NCBI RefSeq assembly: GCF_902459465.1
Contig: NC_047066.1
Coordinates: forward strand, 20,587,047 to 20,651,046
Length of the DNA: 64,000 nucleotides
Direction of reading: 5' to 3'
DNA from: Asterias rubens
Lineage: Eukaryota; Echinodermata; Asteroidea; Forcipulatida; Asteriidae
Below are positions 11,986 through 25,200 of the stretch, in pieces. Every line of letters begins with the position of its first letter. The stretch's first letter is position 1. The position numbers and the translations under genes are program-made. The notes below the pieces were generated by a model. It was not told where the DNA came from and made no database searches. It saw nothing but the letters and a program-made list of their open reading frames with translations.

Positions 11986-12050
11986 GTTATATAAACTGCT
12001 TTCTTCGTCCGATGGATCCACTCAAAGCTTCAGCTTGCAAGCTTATTCTG

Positions 12051-12200
12051 TCAAGGCAGCATTTTCTTGATGAGACCAGTGTACATGAACCTCTCTGCTT
12101 GTGCTGAGTGACAGGATTCGACCAACTGCTTGGCCTTTGCAGTGATTACTGACCGCTGCTCAGGGTTCATCAGAAGATCTTTAGCCAAGAAGATAAATTC
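12051..12200 (-). CDS. GLT1D1: GLT1D1 exon 10 (last)
   Basis: Acceptor CTTTATAG; encodes [17 protein letters not shown] to LIKKMLP and TGA. 49 residues forming the C-terminal helices of the GT-B fold. Confidence 0.92.
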   Translation of the reverse strand, partial: EFIFLAKDLLMNPEQRSVITAKAKQLVESCHSAQAERFMYTGLIKKMLP

Positions 12201-15200
12201 CTATAAAGAAGAAAATAATGGGAAAAGTAAGTTTCAGATTGAACCAGAGGAAAATGGGAAGAGGACACTAGGTGGCAGCAGCCAGGGATCAATTCTTCTC
12301 AAAAAATATACCATATTTCTTTACAAGTAAATGTACATAAATATAACGTACTGAAAACTGTAATGAAAAAAACGATACAAAATTAACATAGAAAAACACA
12401 AGACAAATTCTCCCTATTTATTTTTAAACAGAGAAACTATAAAGCCTAACTGCAAAAAAAAAACCATGGTTGTATGCACAAAGTCTTTCAAATCGTATTA
12501 AATTATATTTTATGGTTTACTCATCAAAGGAAAGAGAGACAAATAAAATGGTTCAAAACAACTGATTTGTGAGATTCTCAGTTCAATGAATTCATTGGTT
12601 AACAATTGAAAAATATGACAAAATATATATTCACTGGGAGGGAATTGTACAAATAAAATACAATACAATAATAGCATATAAATCAGTGACAGGTAAACAT
12701 ATCAATCAATTAGGAATAATGTATGAGGAAATATTATGCAACAGAAATCAGACAAATCAAAAGAATTGGAATGTTAAGCAATAACATAAAACATACCAAG
12801 ACAAAAGTTCATCACAACAATTATGTAATTAAACCAGTGAGATTACATCAAAAATGCAATACAAGACAATTCAATTTACAAATTGTTGATGTAAAAACAA
12901 GTAATGCAAAGCAATACAGTACATGTATATACATTTACACACTTGTTTAGGGGTGTGGAGGGTCGAGAGGTTTGTGGCAGTGGGTTTCTACAATAGGATT
13001 TCGGGCCTGAGGAAGTTTGAGCTGGAGGGGAAAGTAAGTGTTCCCCCTAGGCTAACCATGAAATAGAGAAACCTCAAGCATAAAATACAATTGACATAAA
13101 ATATCACACATGCTGCAAGAGGAAACAGGTTGCCTACCCCCCCCCCCCCACCCCAACACCCTCTCCCTTTCTGAGGGATATAACTGTACCCCCTCAAAGG
13201 ATTTGGGTACTTTTTGTAGCACAAAACACAATGATCACAGATTTACATTGAACTAAGCCGTTTAAAAATAATGGTAATAGACAGCTTACCTTAAAATATT
13301 AGTTGCTGAGGTGCTGTAGTTTTGGGAAACGACATGAACGAGTAAAACATTGTCATGAAAAAACGTTTTTACATGCTAACATAATTTAATGATCACTGAG
13401 ACCAAAATATTTTCATAACATTGCTTTACTCATTTCTCATAACCTACAGCACATCAGCCAGTAATATTTTCAGGGAAGCTTTATCTTCAAACTGTGTGAG
13501 TTTATTGTAAATCTGTGGACATTGTGTTTTTGGTCCTACAAAAAGTACCCAGACCCTTTAACAGTGGTTTACTGGCCAAATGATGGTTGAAATAACACAG
13601 GACCAGTAAATATTTTCTCCAAGTGGTTCCACTTGGGCCCAATTTCATGAAGCTGTTGAGCGGAAAATACTGCTTGACAAAATTCTTTGCTGAGCAAAAA
13701 TTGAGTGGGACACCAGTCACAACGGTGTCACCTTTTGGCAGGTAACCTGTTTCTGTTAAGCATAAATTGTCTGTGCTTAGCAAGCTTTGTGCTCACAGGT
13801 TTTATCAAATTGTAGCCATTTTTTTTTTTAAACATACACATCTACTAAATATGAAATTTGGACCAGTGGAGAATCTGACTGTGAAAACTAAAAGAAACCA
13901 CTAACTGGTCCTGCTGACTAGTTACAGCAAACCCTGGCTAACTCAATGCAATGGTACTGACCTGTGGAGTGTCATACAGCAGACCAGTCTGTCTATGTTC
14001 AACTAGTGTTCTGTTTCCTGGTATGTTGCGTGCTATCACTGGTACACATAAATCCATAGCCTGCAATGTTACCAAAAGGAGAAAAAATATGTACATTTAT
14101 TGACCCATCTTGCAAAGTCACAGTGTTTTGTGCCAACTACGGTCAATTGGTGTGCAAAACTAAGAGTTACTGTCACTTCAATAAATACAATGTACAGCAG
14201 CTAAAAATTTATAACAAATTTTAATTTCAGCACTGAAAAGTCTGTCTTATAATTTGCATGGAATCTTAAACCACTATTTGAAGCACCTAGAATTGACTTT
14301 ACTGTAGGGCACTTGCCAGTCATTGGTATGTGGGTAAACTGCGAGTGTGCACGCGAGCTGATATTAGCTTGCAGTACACAAGAAGTTCAAGAATTAAACA
14401 GAATCTGGACCAGTAACCATGCAGACGAGCTTGTGTTCTCGAGCATCAAAAATGCTTGATAACAGTTCAACAGGAAATCTGTCCCAGCAGATTCTGTCCC
14501 GCATTTGGTAAATTAATATGAGCTGGAGGATGATAAAACAAAAGAGGGCGATAGCAGAAGAAGTACACAGTTGAAGTATCAGTACACGTACAGTTCGCCG
14601 TATGGGGGACAGAATCTTTGAGGGGACAACAAATCGTGCCACACCAGCACTATATACATGTCAGTTATTATTATTAACTACACTGTACCTCTAGTATAGC
14701 AGTGGACATGCCTTCACTCAGCGACGAGTTGACTACAGCAGTACATTCTTGCATGGCTTTATGGCAGTCATCTTGTGCTAAAGGTTCTATCATCTCAACC
14801 CCTGGCAACCTGCACACACAAAGTAAAAAGAAATTAAGTTATTAACAAAAATACATGATGTGAACTGGCGCTCATCACCAGGCACACTCTGTGGTCGAGT
14901 GGTTAGCTCAACGTGATAATGGTGAGAGTAACTATAAATATAAATATGAATAGTAAACTTGCGGGTACAACCATGAGTAAAATCTCTTTTGAAGGAGTGG
15001 TGCAGAGCCAATTTGGTCTTGACGTTTCAAACAGTATACTCTGCTCGTCTTCAGGAGAATGGTGGTTCTAAACCCACCCGAGTAGAATCTGAATTTGAAT
15101 GTAAGGACACTGCTCACGACCAGACAGAAAGCATCATCAAGAGTGACAGTGTAAAGCCACAAAGTCAAGAAAAATTGGTCAGTCAAGGGCGCGTGTTTAC

Positions 15201-16238
15201 CTCCAACCTGACCATGTGTATTTTGGACATGATGCTGTACAGCAGGCCTGGAATTTCATCATAAAGAGGGCAACACCATTTTCAATTTGCAAAGGTCACT
15301 TCCATTTAAAAATCTTTATGTGCACCAGAGAAGTCACTGCCTTCGTGTAGTTACAAGAGGTTCGATCCAAGAGTTTCAACGTTGGACACAACAAAACTTC
15401 CTGAAGTTAAATGATGATAAGACAGAGTTCCTTTTATTTGGGTCACGTCAACAGTTAACTAAGGTTTCAGTGCCATACATCTCCATCGGTGATGCTCGGA
15501 TAGCTCCCTCGCTGAAAGCTCGGAACTTGGGGGTTATTTTTGATTCATCGATGACACTTCAGCCACACATCAACAATATTGTTCGTTTATCATCATATCA
15601 CATCAGGAATATAGGTAAGATTCGCAAGTACTTGGACAAAAGTGCCACTAAAAAGGTCATTCACGCATTTGTTACTTCCCGCTTGACAACGGCAATGCTC
15701 TTCTCTACAGTCTTCCTAACAACCAGATTTCCCGACTTCAACGGCTCCAAAATACTGCTGCCCGCATTGTGACACTGTCTAGAAAATCCTGTTCTATCAT
15801 CCCCATTCTGAAACAACTACACTGGCTCCTTATCTCTCAACGAATCATCTTCAAGCTGATGCTCATTGTCCACAAAGCTCTAAATGGCAAGGCTCCCCAC
15901 TATATTTCTGAACTGCTTCAAGTTTACACTCCATCAAGGAATCTTCGATCAAGTTCCATTCTTCTCCTCATTGAACCCAAGTCTCGACACTCATGGGGTG
16001 ACAGGTCTTTTTCTTCAGCCGCGCCACGCATCTGGAACTCTCTACCACTTAATCTTCGATCTTGTGTTTGTACCGCAAAATTCAAGTCTCTTCTCAAAAC
16101 TTATCTTATGTCACAGGTTTTCAATGACTAATTTTGTTGTGTCTGTTTTTCTTTGTGTTGTGTTTTTGTTTTTGTTTTGTTTTTGGTTTTACTGCGCCTT
16201 GAACACCCAGCAGGGTGGATATGTGCGCATTACAAGTC

Positions 16239-16279
<41 letters not shown>

Positions 16280-19200
16280 GTTACAGGCATCATACAATGC
16301 ACACTGGGGTTAAGGTAAAACGGAAACAATAAATACAACCTTTTTAAAAACACACACGTCTCTCAATTAACATGATATTTTATCTCACTTAGAGTGAAAG
16401 TTCATTATCTTTAATGAAGAGTAAATCCAAGGTGCAGCATACATTCCCTTAACCTTAACACCACCCCCCCCCCCCCCCCCGCCCCAATATCCCAGTAAGC
16501 CCAAACTGAAAAGAACTAAAGATAAAGAGGTACCACATGTACATACCGTTTTGCGGTTACTTTGACCTTTTCTGCAAACTGATTATCCAAACATGGTCCC
16601 ATGATGACAAGATAAATACTCCTGTTCTCATTATGCCACTCTGTAAAAAGAAAACAAGGAAAAGACCTTCTGAAAAAAAATTCTCACCTGTAGCACATTG
16701 TCCATGTTGGACAATGATATTACTTACATATCCAACACAAAATGAAACAGACCCCCCTGCAGCTTTAAGCCATGTCCGTTCAAGTCTTTGGCGTTCAACT
16801 GTGTCTTTAAGAGGTAAGTGAAGTGCATCTACATCCAAGTTTCAAGTTTATCATGAATTTGTTATTCCTTTCATGTTGTGTTTTCTGTAACATTTTTTGA
16901 CTATAGCAACCCTCATCTTTTGATATACACTTTTATTTGAGAATTTGAAAAAAAAAAATAAATCTTGCTGCCTTTGAAGTAAAAACATTCAGTCAGTAGT
17001 GCAAAGATATTGTAGTATGAACAATATCAAAAAGGTATCAACAATGCAAGTGAGTGAAGTAAAAGACCGATCCATTAGGCTCCGCCCAATCGCACGTGTG
17101 AGCAAGAACACGTGAGCCTCTCCAATGCCTCTCTGCACAACTCTGCCGCGTTCGCCAAAGCATACGCGCACGCATGTTGGACTTTATTTGTCGGACCTTC
17201 AAAACGCAATGGGGCGGAGCTTAATGGATCGGTCTATTGTTCCATTGTATAAAAAGAAAAAAAAACAATCAGAATACCTGAAAAACGGTGAGCCAGATAC
17301 AATGGATCCTTGACTGGTCTCATTCCAGCCACCAACAGAAATATCTTGCTGTGATCTGGAATGCCACACGCATCACGAAGATGGAGGTGAAAATCAAAAT
17401 GGCTGGAGGGTGAGGTTACAACTCCTAAAAGAGATCAAGAACACAAGTAGACTTTAATCAAATAATCACCAGGGTCAAAATTCATAAGGTGGATAAAGCA
17501 GGAGAACAATCAAGAGTCAAAGTTCATGGAGAACAAAAATGATATGTGAAAGTTAACACATTTAGTGTCTCAAAGCGCTTCACAAAGAAAAACATTATAA
17601 AATACAGAATGAGAAGTTACAAAATGAAATATAAATTATAAATACAGAAAAAGCAGCAGGAACTGGTTTCATATCAGTTTTTATGTGGTGCGGCAATTGT
17701 GCAGGTGACAAGTGTGAGAAAGAGCGATGGCATGTACTCGATGGTACACTTGGTATTTTGGCTGGTTAAACTTTTGCCAGTTAGCGAAATGTTTAAATGC
17801 TTAGATAATAAGGTTGTTTTGGATGAGCGATCCAGAGCACCAAACTAAAATTCTTTGTTGTCGGAGTCTGGGTTCCATTCACAGCACTTGTGTCCTCGAG
17901 CGAGATACATAATTGTATCCAGACTCAACATCAGCTATTTCCCCACTAATTTCAAGAGCATCCTTACCTTGTGGCTGGGTGTACAGTCTGCTACCAATGT
18001 CAGGCTGCAAAAAATAATTAAATCTTAAGTTAAACTATTTAACTAGGGTAATTTAACAGTTATTCAAATTGCATTGATTTAAGACCAGAATTCTGGATTT
18101 CATGGGAATTTTTTTTTAATGAAAAATGTAAATTTGTCGATCATGGCACTGATTACCAGAGAATTCTGCACTCACAGTGCAAAATTTGTAGGCCATACAT
18201 GTACATGTAAGCGCAGAATGAAAACATTGTTGCCCACAGTATACTGCGGTAGTAGAAAAATATGTCCAGTTTAGTTCAAAGAAAGGGTCAGAAAGTTTTG
18301 TTTATACCTATGCATGCTACACATAACTAAGCATTCTTTGCTCACACAAATAGTGCAGTAAGTTAAGTGGTAATTGGTGAACTTGAGAACAAATTTCTAT
18401 GGCAGGAAGAGCCATGAATAATGGAGCTTGGTTTTCCTGAACATGTCTTACATTATATTTTGACAATCAGGGCCCAATTTCGTAGAGCTGCTTAAAAATA
18501 GAATTTTGATTGACACGTTTCTGCTTAGCAGAAATGAGCAGGATACCAGTCACAAATTGTAGCCTACATGTGACATGGAAGTTTGAATGGTAACCATATT
18601 TACCGTGCTTAACTGATTTGTGTGCTTAAGCAGCTTTATGAAATTGGGCCCAGATATTGGAATATATGGTCAATGAAATGCAAATAACCACAACATTTTT
18701 GTTTAGTTTGCTATAGCTTTTGCCTTGAGTGACATAGCCTTGCTCAAGGCAGTCGCATTATTCGCTCCGAAAAGACGCTACTGTAAACCCACCCATATAC
18801 CCTGTGAGTGGTGCGTGTAATCACACCGCATGACCCACCCGTATACACACTGTCACATCGTACGACTACTGTGCACACAAGTCATCCGCACTCGTACCAC
18901 TAACCGCATGCGGAGGCCGTCAGGCCGACAGCCTTGTTGGGTCTGTAACTTCCGGGTTTAATGTGTTTCATGAAAAAAAATTCCACTAGTGGAAAAAAAT
19001 GGGTGGGCTCTTGGACATGCTGGTATGCAGCTCATGAATATGTGTATCTTTCGTCAGACCAATTGCAGACGACACAGGATGGGAAGCAAATGAATTATTC
19101 ATTTTGACGTCAAATCACGCACTTCCCTTATCACGACCTTTGGACCCTATCATGCTCGCTGAGCGTCCGTGGTGGTGGTGTGTGATGTAAATATGTCTTG

Positions 19201-22200
19201 TCTTTCGCGGGCATTATGGTAATGAGCTGACCGTGGGAACTATTCGCTTATTATAGTAATGAGGTCAGTGGCTTCAACACAGACCCTACAAGGCTGTCGG
19301 CCATTTTATCAACTAATATGTAAACAAACAATGACAGTACTTACCCATAATGTAACAGCCTGATCCCTCATGGCTTGATTAAAACTCACAAGAAACCTGT
19401 TATATTAAAACGAAATTAAAAAATAAACAAAACTACACACAATAATCTTATCAAACAGGTCATGAAACTTTTAGTTGGTGCTTCAACAATTGAAGCTCAG
19501 TCAGTTTCCATAAATCATGCAATGACAAAACTGTTCCCGTTTCTGCTGTGCTATTTTAAGTTGTCTGACAAAACTAACATAAAAACTGTACTAAAGAAAT
19601 TTATGCAGATTGTATTTAGAAGTGAAAGTCAGTACCCAAAAAAATGAAAGTCAGTACCCAAAAAAATGAAGGTGAAATCTTGCATAATTGGTTTTATGTT
19701 TACATCTGGAGTAGCGTAATAGAAAATAGGAACCTGCATTAGTTACAAATAAGGGTATAAAAGGATGATCATACGTTTATAAAGCACAGTTTATACTTCA
19801 CGCCAAAGCGAAGTGAATTTTGCTGATGCAATAATTGATACATACATGTAGGCTACCGCTTTTCCAATAATGATGCAAGAAAATTTGCTAATGATGTTGA
19901 AACTATCTAAAGCTTAGATGTGGGAGGAAAACCCCAACTGGGGAAAACCCACCATTCAGGTAGGAACTGAAACCCAAATGCAAGGTTCTGATCCTTAGCA
20001 GGATTGGCACAGCCATCTATGTCCCAAAGGTGAAAGGAGCGGATGAAACCAGAACAAAAGTGCCCAGTAGTAATTTGTCTTTAAAATATTCAAAGCTTAC
20101 CTTGCTTTCATTATGACTGCAGTCATGGTCCGTAATTTCTCATGATTCTTAGGATACTCATTGATGTCTGTGCCACCAAACACTATGCCGTACGGTACAG
20201 GACACTCTGCAACAGAAAATACCCAAAAGGTCTTAGCACCTATGCAGTATAGAATCTTCAATCTTTCTAGACATGCTAGATGCAGAAGCCATTTTTAAAG
20301 CACAGATATAATGACCAATTAGCAAGGGAATAAAAGAGTGGGGACAAGTTCTTAAACGACCGTTAAAAACCGACAGGGTCGTGGCTGCATGATAAAGGCC
20401 AAAGGCGGCGCCCGCACGGCCATGACCTTGTCGGTTTTAAATAAGGGAATAAAAGAGTAGCGACGAGTTCTTACATGGCCGTTTAAAGCCAGCAGGGTCG
20501 AATTGCCGTGTGATAAAAGCCCAAGGCGAAGGGAAGCGCACAGCAACGACCCTGCAAGGTTTTAAACGGACGTTTAAGAACGAGTCACTACTCTTTTATT
20601 CCCATTCATAAATGCCCTTTTGTTAAAAAATATTTTTAAAAATACAATTACAGACATTTTGACAATTGAAAATTCGAGGTTTAAAATATTTTTTTTCAAA
20701 AACTTCGAAGAGTCTGTTGCGCGTGGGTTGTGTGTTCGCGCGCGCACTTAGAAATAGATTACGCGCGCGCGCTTAGAAGTAGATTACGCGCTGTTACTAA
20801 TAGCTATGAATTGCGGTCAAGGTATTTCCCCAAAAGAACCAGTCAATTTGATACTCAGTTTCAAAGTGGGTGTGAGCCAGTACATATGTGGGAAGACTTT
20901 GGGTGCAATTACATGTAACCCTGTTTTCCTCCACAAGTGTCAAGAACGTAACCCTAACCCACATTCTGATGATAAAAACACCAGAACTTGAGTTCAGTTC
21001 ACTAAACCGCTCTGCCTTATTATGCCAGGTAGAAACATGTGAAGCCTTGCAAAGCCTAAAAAATCTACATTTACAAAAAATCAAAATCTTACCAAGGAGG
21101 AGCCTGCCACTACGGTAGGCGTGTATGGCTAGCACACAGTCAGCTGCTGTCATGACAACATGATGGTTGAAGTCAACACCACTGCTAAAGCCGTTGCTAT
21201 CAACTAATTCACTCTCAATGCCATCTTGTTTAAAAAAGTCACTGAAAACATAAAATGGAAGTGGTTAGTTTGAATCTCTCACATTTTGTTTGTGTTCTTA
21301 GAGTACAATTACACTTTTTAAATAAATATATTAGCAGGGCGGGGTGGCGGCCGGAAAGGGGGAGCGGTGGAATAAAGCAGCATCTTCACCAGCGTTTCTA
21401 ACTGACTGAAGACTATGCAGGCAAATCACCGGGCTAACTCAGTGGTCTACAGGTACATGTAAGACATCTGCTATTGCAATACAAAGGTCGTGGGTTCGAA
21501 TCCAACCCGAGTAATTTGCCTGTGGATTTTTTTTTACAGAACTCTGGTAATGTACTGATTAGATAAAGTCTCGACAGTCCTTATTACGCATCAGTATAAG
21601 GGTAAAAAAAAATATCATTCTTTATCCCTCTGATGCAAAAAAAGGTTATTATGACAAATTATTTTTTGATTATATCTGATCTCTTTAGAAACTACATGTA
21701 AGGGCATCCTTGTAACTTTTGCTTAGCCCTGCACAACACATCCACTATGGAAACATTTGGGTCCCCGAGAGAGATTTACTGAGATCCTTCCTCACTAACA
21801 AAACCCAACACCATAAAATGGTAACTCAACAGCAAAATGTTCGACTCTTGCGGTATGCACGTAAGCCCTTGCAAAACATAATTTAAGTTTACTTGTGCAT
21901 ACCTCAGTCCAACACAATCAAACAAAGAACATTCATTTTGAAAGGTTAGGGATGGCTGTGTGGCTATAGACGTGAAAATTGATGAGATTGATCTATTTAA
22001 AGTATGAGTACCTTATTCTATGAGCAGATGAGAAGTTCCCAGTGTGTGCCCTTAGTGCAGAAAGAACCAAAACCTTCATAGACAAGCTGTTGATTCTCAA
22101 GAATCATCATCAGATAGTGACCCAAGGGTTCACCAATTAATATTGGCTACTTTACACTAGTCACTCTGTGGAAAGCAAAAAGTTGACAGTTAAACAATAT

Positions 22201-25200
22201 ACAAATAATTGTATCAGTACAAACACAGGCTGGAACCCTAAGCAACTTAACCAATGCCCCTTAACCCACCCCAACACAATGGACATGTACCCTATCCCCA
22301 TGGTTGTTATGATTAGGCCTACACTAGTAATAATTTATGATACGATGCAATGTAGGCCTACATTAAACAAATTAACAAATAGGCATACATGTAGTTCTTA
22401 TCATTAGTTTTTGATTATGTATTTCACTTGTGAGTTCAGTGGGAAAATATGCCAAATCGAACGGCCACTTTTGTTCAGTAATCAGATTGGGTATGTTTCA
22501 GAACTGGTACCCAGCAAAGTCCACTTAATTGTTGGATGTAAAGTTGAAGTAAAAAAAAAAAAGGAGTACTGTATGTATGTGAAGCAAGTGGAAAGTTGTG
22601 CAGAGTAAAGAAGTGCAATTTAAAACAAAAATCCTTCAAGCTACATGTTGTGATTTGAAGATGCCCATCACTGATGGAGTGGTGATAATGTCTGCAGGGA
22701 GTAAGCTCCAAAGTCTGCCTGCTGTGTGGGCATGAAGGAGAACTTGCAGATATCCTTTTAGGAATGGGTTGTAAGAAGCTGACAGTGTTTTGCTGAATGG
22801 TTGTTTCTCAGTCTAACATTAGACATGGTTGTGAGTAACTGGTGAATGAGGTACGGCTCTTTATCCCTTCTAGTATTGGAGTGACGCCCACTGCAGACTC
22901 CTGAGAATTTCAATTAATGCTCTCGGTCCGGTAGGATGTATATGTAACTGCACAAATCTTTCTTCCAATGGTTTAAACCTGGTTGATGGCCGAGCAGTTT
23001 TCTAGATGGAGTCTCAAAATAGAGATGGTACTATCTATGCCTGGTCTTTCAATCTTAAACAACAGTGTCTTAGGTTAGCTTGATGAGTCCCTACATTCAG
23101 TTGGCTTTCAGGGTGATGTTTGTTTAATATGTGAGCTTTCCAGGAGAGCTTGGGTGTGAAGGTTAGACCCCAGATATGGATGTTCAAATTGGTGTCAATA
23201 CGTCTATGCCTTGGTTGTACTCAAAGCTGTTTTGTGGGTACAGTGGGAGACTTGCATTGCTTGGAACTGGGTCGACTTGAATTTTATCTGCAATTTCGAT
23301 GACCAAGACTGCAGTAGAGAACCAATATTTTTGCAGTCATCCTTGGTGTTACTAGGCTCGTCTAACGAACAATCATTTGTGAATAGACGATGAGATGGAG
23401 TCGATATTATAGATGAATGCAAGAAATAATAATGGTCCTAGCTTCGTGCCTTCATGAACTCCAGAGAAAACATCTGCCCACTCCAAACTTTTGCCATCTA
23501 CAAGTACCATTAATCGCTGGGATTGCTTTATAAGGAAGTTTTCAAACCACTTCAAGACCACAAACTTCAGGATGTAGTTTTATGGGAGGAGTCTCTGGTG
23601 GTGTACTTGATCAAAGAAAGTCTTGGAGAAGTCAAGGATGATGAAGCAAAGTGCTTTTCAGTCAAAAAGGGCTTTTGCAAAGTCATTGGCTGTGATGATG
23701 TGTTGCGACTCACAGGAACAGCCAGGATTCAGAATGTTGTTTGTGTGTCATTATGATTCATTACTTAGCTGAAGATGATGATCGATAAATATTTTACCCT
23801 AGCCTGTACTGCAATCAACCGTCTTGAGGGAAGGTGAAATTTCAGGATTCTGTGCACACCTTCCAGATTTGAACTGCATGTTGGCTTTTTTCTTTATTGT
23901 CAGTGACTGTCTTATTCCTGTGTGTCATCAGGGCTGAAATACCGGTGATATTGCACCACTTGGCTTTTTTGAAGCGCCACAAACTTTTCTTGTGTATGTT
24001 ATTCTGATCATTCAGCATTGTGGATGTTAAGCATGTTAAGTAGAAGACACGAATCTTGTGAACTGCACATGTACTCATCTGGAATGACTTGAATTGGTCC
24101 GAGCCGAATCCTAGAATTTGAGTTCTTCACATTCTTGTACATTCTTGATTTCTTCTTTGTTTGATGTAAGGAGTATCAAGCTTGGCTGGCATGACATCTT
24201 GTGACATTACTGGAAATGTTCTCTAATATTTACAGCTGGATTGCTCAATGGTGGATCGTTGAAAATGCTTGATCTTGCTAGAAGTTCTTAGCTTGAATTT
24301 TCTTGTAGGATGTACATTGTAGGTCAACTTTACTTGAAACAGCATCATCACTGATTCTTTCCACTATCTAAGTGCTCTTGGTGGATTTAGGACGAGTCGT
24401 AAAAATAAGGTCCAGGATGTTGCTGGTTCGATCCCTAGTTCTTGTAGGTCCAGACACCTGCTACTCCATGTCAATACAAGCGATCAAGAGAAGTTGACAC
24501 TAAGTGGTTTCGTTAAGCGTTTGCTTGACTGTGCTGTTAGTCCAATCAATGTCATCCATGTTGAATTCACCTTTGAGAAGAATGACAGCAGATGGATCTC
24601 TTATATTGGCACAGCATGATGAGCTGTAGTGTATGTTTTCAGTGACCGGCTTATTGTTGTAGTTGAGGTGAGATACCAATGCTTTCTTGCTGCTCGGCTT
24701 TGATAAATGGCAGACACTTTTCTTGTACTTGTCACCATGATCATTCAGCATACGGTTGATACACAACCAGTAGTAGGACTGAATCTTCTTCACCACACTC
24801 ATCCGGAATGTCTTGAGTTAGCCCAAGTCTAGAAGTGAGTCTTCATTTCAACTTTCTTGTACATTCTGGCCCTGTTCAATGTTTGATGTACTTTTAGGAA
24901 GTAACAAGCATGGCTGGCATGAGATATTTGGAGTGGGATTGTTCTTTATTTTCGTTAGTATCATTGAGAATGCTCACTGAAAAAAGGGTTGTAAGATTTC
25001 AACAGTTCAATGTCAGACTTTACATAGATGCATGTAGCAGTCTCCTACTGATGGTAGGATGTACACTATGCGTTAACATGATCTGAGATTCCTTGCTTTA
25101 CATTGGTGTCTCAGAGGTGAGAGACAGTGTTGTGTGCTGCTTGGCTTTGATGAAGCGCTAATATTATTCTTGTATCAGGATCCTTCAGCATGCGGTTGGT

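Larger units (their letters stand above)
14810..16546 (-). other. GLT1D1: GLT1D1 intron 7
   Basis: 1.74 kb. Holds an interrupted SINE (14885-15085), a fragment of the GGCCTGGAATTTCAT repeat (about 15243-15310), an antisense CR1-like LINE 3' part (15320-16285) and a C-tract at 16463-16480. Confidence 0.8.
20207..21092 (-). other. GLT1D1: GLT1D1 intron 2
   Basis: 886 bp. Holds a pair of related MITEs (20326-20603) and an antisense SINE (20905-21015); between them is a short CG-repeat stretch near 20725-20790 (GCGCGCGCAC, GCGCGCGCGC). Confidence 0.75.

Noticed and set aside
15884..16318. 144-codon plus-strand ORF ending in poly-isoleucine
   Set aside because: Out-of-frame reading of the LINE C-terminus running into the (ATT)n tail.
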